From positions 1-23,618 of the forward strand of contig CAZWLQ010000013.1 in assembly GCA_964634615.1 (NCBI GenBank): a stretch of DNA of 23,618 bases, written 5' to 3'. The position numbers and the translations under genes are program-made. A model generated the notes under the pieces. The model did not search any database, was not told the DNA's origin, and saw nothing but the letters and a program-made list of their open reading frames with translations. Below, one piece after another: positions 21,152 through 23,618 of the stretch; position 1 is the stretch's first letter, and every line of letters starts with the position of its first letter. This stretch comes from EsbW-18 sp964634615 (GTDB lineage Bacteria; Patescibacteriota; Minisyncoccia; Phycocordibacterales; EsbW-18).

Positions 21152-21157
21152 AGTATA
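21152..21157 (-). promoter_or_regulatory. -10 element 6 nt before the FAD-linked oxidase
   Basis: Minus strand TATACT, then 6 nt and the ATG at 21145. No -35 or Shine-Dalgarno is clear; it is another candidate leaderless start. Confidence 0.45.
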
Positions 21158-21197
21158 GCGCGAATGGACATTTCTTATAGAACATAGGCGGTGACTC

Positions 21198-21226
21198 TGG
21201 CATGGGCATACACCCTGTGGTATGCT
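21198..21226 (+). promoter_or_regulatory. Putative secG promoter
   Basis: TGGCAT, 17-nt spacer, TATGCT, then 9 nt to the secG ATG. There is no Shine-Dalgarno. Confidence 0.45.
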
Positions 21227-21235
21227 TATGCTCGT

Positions 21236-21454
21236 ATGGATATCATTGCAGTACTACAGATCGGGCTGTCGGTTATTCTTATCATCCTCGTCCTCTTACA
21301 GCGAAGCGACGCTTCTGCTGGAGGAGCATTTGGCGGTAGTGATGAAGGAGGCATAACACGCACGCGCCGCGGACCAGAAAAAGCGATTTTCCTCGCAACA
21401 ATTGTCGTCGCGATTCTCTTTGTCGTTCTCTCGATCGCAACGTTGATCTACTAG
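21236..21454 (+). CDS. secG: Preprotein translocase subunit SecG
   Basis: Small subunit of the SecYEG channel. The 72-residue protein (start at 21236, MDIIAVLQIGLSVILIILVL) has two membrane helices (about residues 3-20 and 50-70) joined by the family-typical LLQRSDASAGGAFGGSDEGG and RTRRGPEKAIF loop. The length is normal. An in-frame start at 21191 would include the promoter and is rejected. It is followed by a solute-binding protein gene on the same strand. Confidence 0.92.
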   Translation: MDIIAVLQIGLSVILIILVLLQRSDASAGGAFGGSDEGGITRTRRGPEKAIFLATIVVAILFVVLSIATLIY

Positions 21455-21487
21455 AGGAAACCCGGTACGAAGAAAAAAGCACAATAA

Positions 21488-21532
21488 AAAGAACCTCGTT
21501 CCCGTTCTTTGCATCTTGTTCTTTGTTCTTTG
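21488..21532 (+). repeat. Short repeats in the secG/solute-binding-protein spacer
   Basis: AAAGAAC and GTTCTTT (21488-21510) are a perfect 7-bp inverted repeat with a 9-nt loop, and GTTCTTTG recurs at 21504, 21518 and 21525. The hairpin is not followed by a simple T run but by a T-rich repeat (CTTGTTCTTTGTTCTTTG), so weak termination after secG is possible. Confidence 0.5.
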
Positions 21533-21538
21533 TATCGT

Positions 21539-23248
21539 ATGTCCTCCACACACCAATGGCGTTTTCATTTGCCGGGCACTGACGCTCTTCGCGAGGGTCT
21601 TTCTTCGTTGTCATTCCTCGAGCGTTGCATCTTTTTGATTCTCGCGCTCGCCGTCACACTTTCAACGATTGGCATGCTCATTTCAATTCGTTCGTCGTTC
21701 CTCACGAGTATACCCGCATCCGGAGGAACGCTCACCGAAGGCATTGTCGGCACACCTCGATTCATCAACCCTATCATTGCTCGTTCGGATGCTGATAAAG
21801 ACCTTGCGGCCCTTGTCTATTCAGGATTGATGCGACCAACGCCCGCGGGAACACTGATTCCTGATCTTGCAGAGTCATATGCTGTATCTGAAGACAAGAC
21901 GACCTATACCTTCACACTCAAAGAGAACGCGCGCTTTCATGACGGTATGCCGGTGACCGCTGACGATGTGGTCTATACAATTTTGACACTGCAAAACCCG
22001 TTGATTGGGAGCCCACTCATCCGCACGTGGGAAGGTATCGACGTGCAAGCGATTGATGAACGGACCGTTGTCTTTCGACTCCCACGACCCTACTCCCATT
22101 TTCTCGACAACACCACCATCGGCATTCTTCCCCGCCACCTCTGGGCTCTCGCAAACGAAGAAACATTTTCTATCTATACATACAACAGCGAGCCCGTAGG
22201 GTCAGGTCCATTTTCCATTGAGCGCATCGACCGTGATGCGTCCGGCATTCCAACGCTCTATACACTTCGACGATTTATGGATTTTACCCTTGGCGAACCA
22301 TACCTCGAACGCATCCGTATCAAAATGTACGGCAATGAAAAAGATCTGTTTCGTGCCCTCACTGCGGGTGATATTGATGCAATGTCTGACATTAATCCTG
22401 CTGATGCCGGCTCACTCACTGCCGAAGAAACCCAGGCACTTTCCTACCCACTCCCTCGTACCTTTGCCCTTTTCTTTAACCAAAACCACAACGAGATTTT
22501 TGCTGACCTATCCGTGCGCAAGGCGCTTTCTGTTGCGATTGATCCTTCACTCATCGTTGATGACGTGCTCTTTGGGTACGGTGTTCCACTCGACGGACCA
22601 TTGCCACCGCCGCTAGAACACGCATCGGATGAGACATACACCCACACAATCAAAGCGGCACAGGATATTCTTGAAAGCAACGGTTGGGCAAAGGGGGGTG
22701 ATGGCGTGTATGCAACAAAGAAACAGCGTCTTGCATTCACCATCACGACCGCAAGCACACCTGAACTGAAACGCACTGCAGAGATTATGCAGCAAGTCTA
22801 TGAAGCGCTCGGCGCAGAGGTAAAACTCGAAATTTTTGATCTTGGTGCCCTTCATCAAGACATAATTCGCCCTCGATCGTATGACGCACTCTTGTTTGGA
22901 CAGGTCGTCGGCCGTGCGGGTGACCTCTTCCCTTTCTGGCATTCATCACAACGAAATGACCCTGGCTTAAACACCGCACTCTATACAAATATCGCCGTTG
23001 ATGATATATTGTCTGACATCAGGACTACCCTTGACGTAGAAGATCGTTCAAGTCTCTACGTCTCATTGGAGAGCGAAATACGAAGAGACTATCCGGCTGT
23101 CTTTCTCTACGCTCCCCGTCTCGTGTACGCAGTACCACACACGTTAAAAGGAGTCATTCCTGGTCCGATCGACGAAGGAGCTGAACGATTTATGAATGTC
23201 TATGAGTGGCACTTCGGGACACGCAGTGTCGTCACCACGCTTCAGTAA
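21539..23248 (+). CDS. Extracellular solute-binding protein, family 5 (oligopeptide type)
   Basis: Binding component of a peptide-type ABC importer (SBP_bac_5). The 569-residue protein (start MSSTHQWRFH) has a membrane anchor at about residues 29-50 (RCIFLILALAVTLSTIGMLI) and no lipobox cysteine, so it is probably a membrane-tethered protein rather than a lipoprotein. Family blocks: GGTLTEGIVGTPRFINPI, LVYSGLMRPTPAG, LAESYAVSEDKTTYTFTLKENARFHDG, TADDVVYTI, PVGSGPF and SVRKALSVAID. No permease or ATPase genes are next to it in the window, so the substrate could be taken up by distant components, or the protein may have another envelope role. Confidence 0.92.
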   Translation: MSSTHQWRFHLPGTDALREGLSSLSFLERCIFLILALAVTLSTIGMLISIRSSFLTSIPASGGTLTEGIVGTPRFINPIIARSDADKDLAALVYSGLMRPTPAGTLIPDLAESYAVSEDKTTYTFTLKENARFHDGMPVTADDVVYTILTLQNPLIGSPLIRTWEGIDVQAIDERTVVFRLPRPYSHFLDNTTIGILPRHLWALANEETFSIYTYNSEPVGSGPFSIERIDRDASGIPTLYTLRRFMDFTLGEPYLERIRIKMYGNEKDLFRALTAGDIDAMSDINPADAGSLTAEETQALSYPLPRTFALFFNQNHNEIFADLSVRKALSVAIDPSLIVDDVLFGYGVPLDGPLPPPLEHASDETYTHTIKAAQDILESNGWAKGGDGVYATKKQRLAFTITTASTPELKRTAEIMQQVYEALGAEVKLEIFDLGALHQDIIRPRSYDALLFGQVVGRAGDLFPFWHSSQRNDPGLNTALYTNIAVDDILSDIRTTLDVEDRSSLYVSLESEIRRDYPAVFLYAPRLVYAVPHTLKGVIPGPIDEGAERFMNVYEWHFGTRSVVTTLQ

Positions 23249-23283
23249 TATCAACGTAGAAATTTTATCCAAAGGATATCGCT

Positions 23284-23618
23284 ATGCGATTGTCCTCTAA
23301 TCCAACCCGTTCGCAAGAACACACGACGTTATTTATGGAACACTCGCAACGATCAGATTCTCACGCAAGACGTGCGCCTTCAGCTGCCGCATCATCTGCG
23401 CAAGGCGCATCAGCTGCTGGTTCACGAGAACCGCGCCAACGACGAACATTTAGCGCTCTCTCACTTCCACACGCGGGTGGAACCGGCAACCCCCGAACGG
23501 CGCGCGGTGCTGGTCGCCCACACCCACATCATCGAAAAAATACTGGTGCTGCCGCTGGTGCATTAGCTGGTAGTCGTGGAAAGTGTCTTAAACAGCTAAA
23601 TTTTACCGAAACGGGTAA
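23284..23618 (+). CDS. Low-complexity, Arg/Ser/Ala/His-rich protein start (runs off the right edge)
   Basis: A frame with 111 codons in the window, open at the end. It starts MRLSSNPTRSQEH with AAAGGA about 8 nt upstream. The visible part is low complexity, disordered and basic, with patches such as SAAASSAQGASAAGSREP and RPHPHHRKN. I recognise no domain in it. Basic disordered N-terminal extensions of this kind precede folded domains in several CPR proteins (RNase J is one possibility), but nothing here shows which. It is transcribed in the same direction as the solute-binding protein, 35 nt after it. Confidence 0.55.
   Translation, partial: MRLSSNPTRSQEHTTLFMEHSQRSDSHARRAPSAAASSAQGASAAGSREPRQRRTFSALSLPHAGGTGNPRTARGAGRPHPHHRKNTGAAAGALAGSRGKCLKQLNFTETG

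Overview
The window looks like a compact chromosome segment from a Candidate Phyla Radiation bacterium, most likely Parcubacteria (Kaiserbacteria-like). This placement is inferred from genome style: short or divergent housekeeping proteins, a shortened Rel enzyme, a groES-groEL pair beside a lemA/htpX set, a four-helix-bundle (S23-type) protein gene, short TAGGGT-rich intergenic repeats, and very short leaders. TGA is used as a stop, so the code is standard. Two 10-N assembly gaps are present (414-423 and 10008-10017).

Left part (1-10430) is core information processing: the dnaX start (-), a small hypothetical gene (-), dus (-), a small basic protein (+), ftsQ and serS (-), the classic dprA-topA pair (+), a 110-aa orphan with its own promoter and terminator (+), relA/spoT (+) and parB (-). 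Many housekeeping genes have a -10-like hexamer 6-9 nt before the start codon and no Shine-Dalgarno, which suggests leaderless mRNAs. Several small lineage-type genes instead have strong Shine-Dalgarno sequences and intrinsic terminators.

The middle part (10480-14940) is an accessory, RNA-centred region: tRNA-Leu(CAA), a LAGLIDADG-type protein starting 3 nt after the tRNA, miaA, tRNA-Ser(GGA), a nucleotidyltransferase-fold protein whose ATG shares its A with the tRNA CCA end, an A/T-rich PIN-domain protein with an unrecognised C-terminal module, and, convergently, a membrane protein fused to a KptA/Tpt1-type RNA 2'-phosphotransferase. The last gene is separated from htpX by a scar: a second copy of the htpX 3' end in which 14 codons encode the same residues with 10 synonymous codon differences.

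The next part (14886-19411, all -) reads groES, groEL, a 38-aa membrane peptide, lemA, an S23-type four-helix protein, a 59-aa membrane protein and htpX. Two of these genes (the 38-aa peptide and the S23 gene) are each bracketed by members of one repeat family (TAGGGTGT / TAGCCAC) in inverted orientation, so they look like two small related cassettes; the S23 cassette lies between lemA and htpX, which are commonly neighbours.

The right part (19496-23618) has an FAD-linked oxidase (-), secG (+), a family-5 extracellular solute-binding protein (+) and the start of a low-complexity protein that runs off the window. No CRISPR array, rRNA gene or complete transposase was seen. No stretch over 300 bases lacks a gene.
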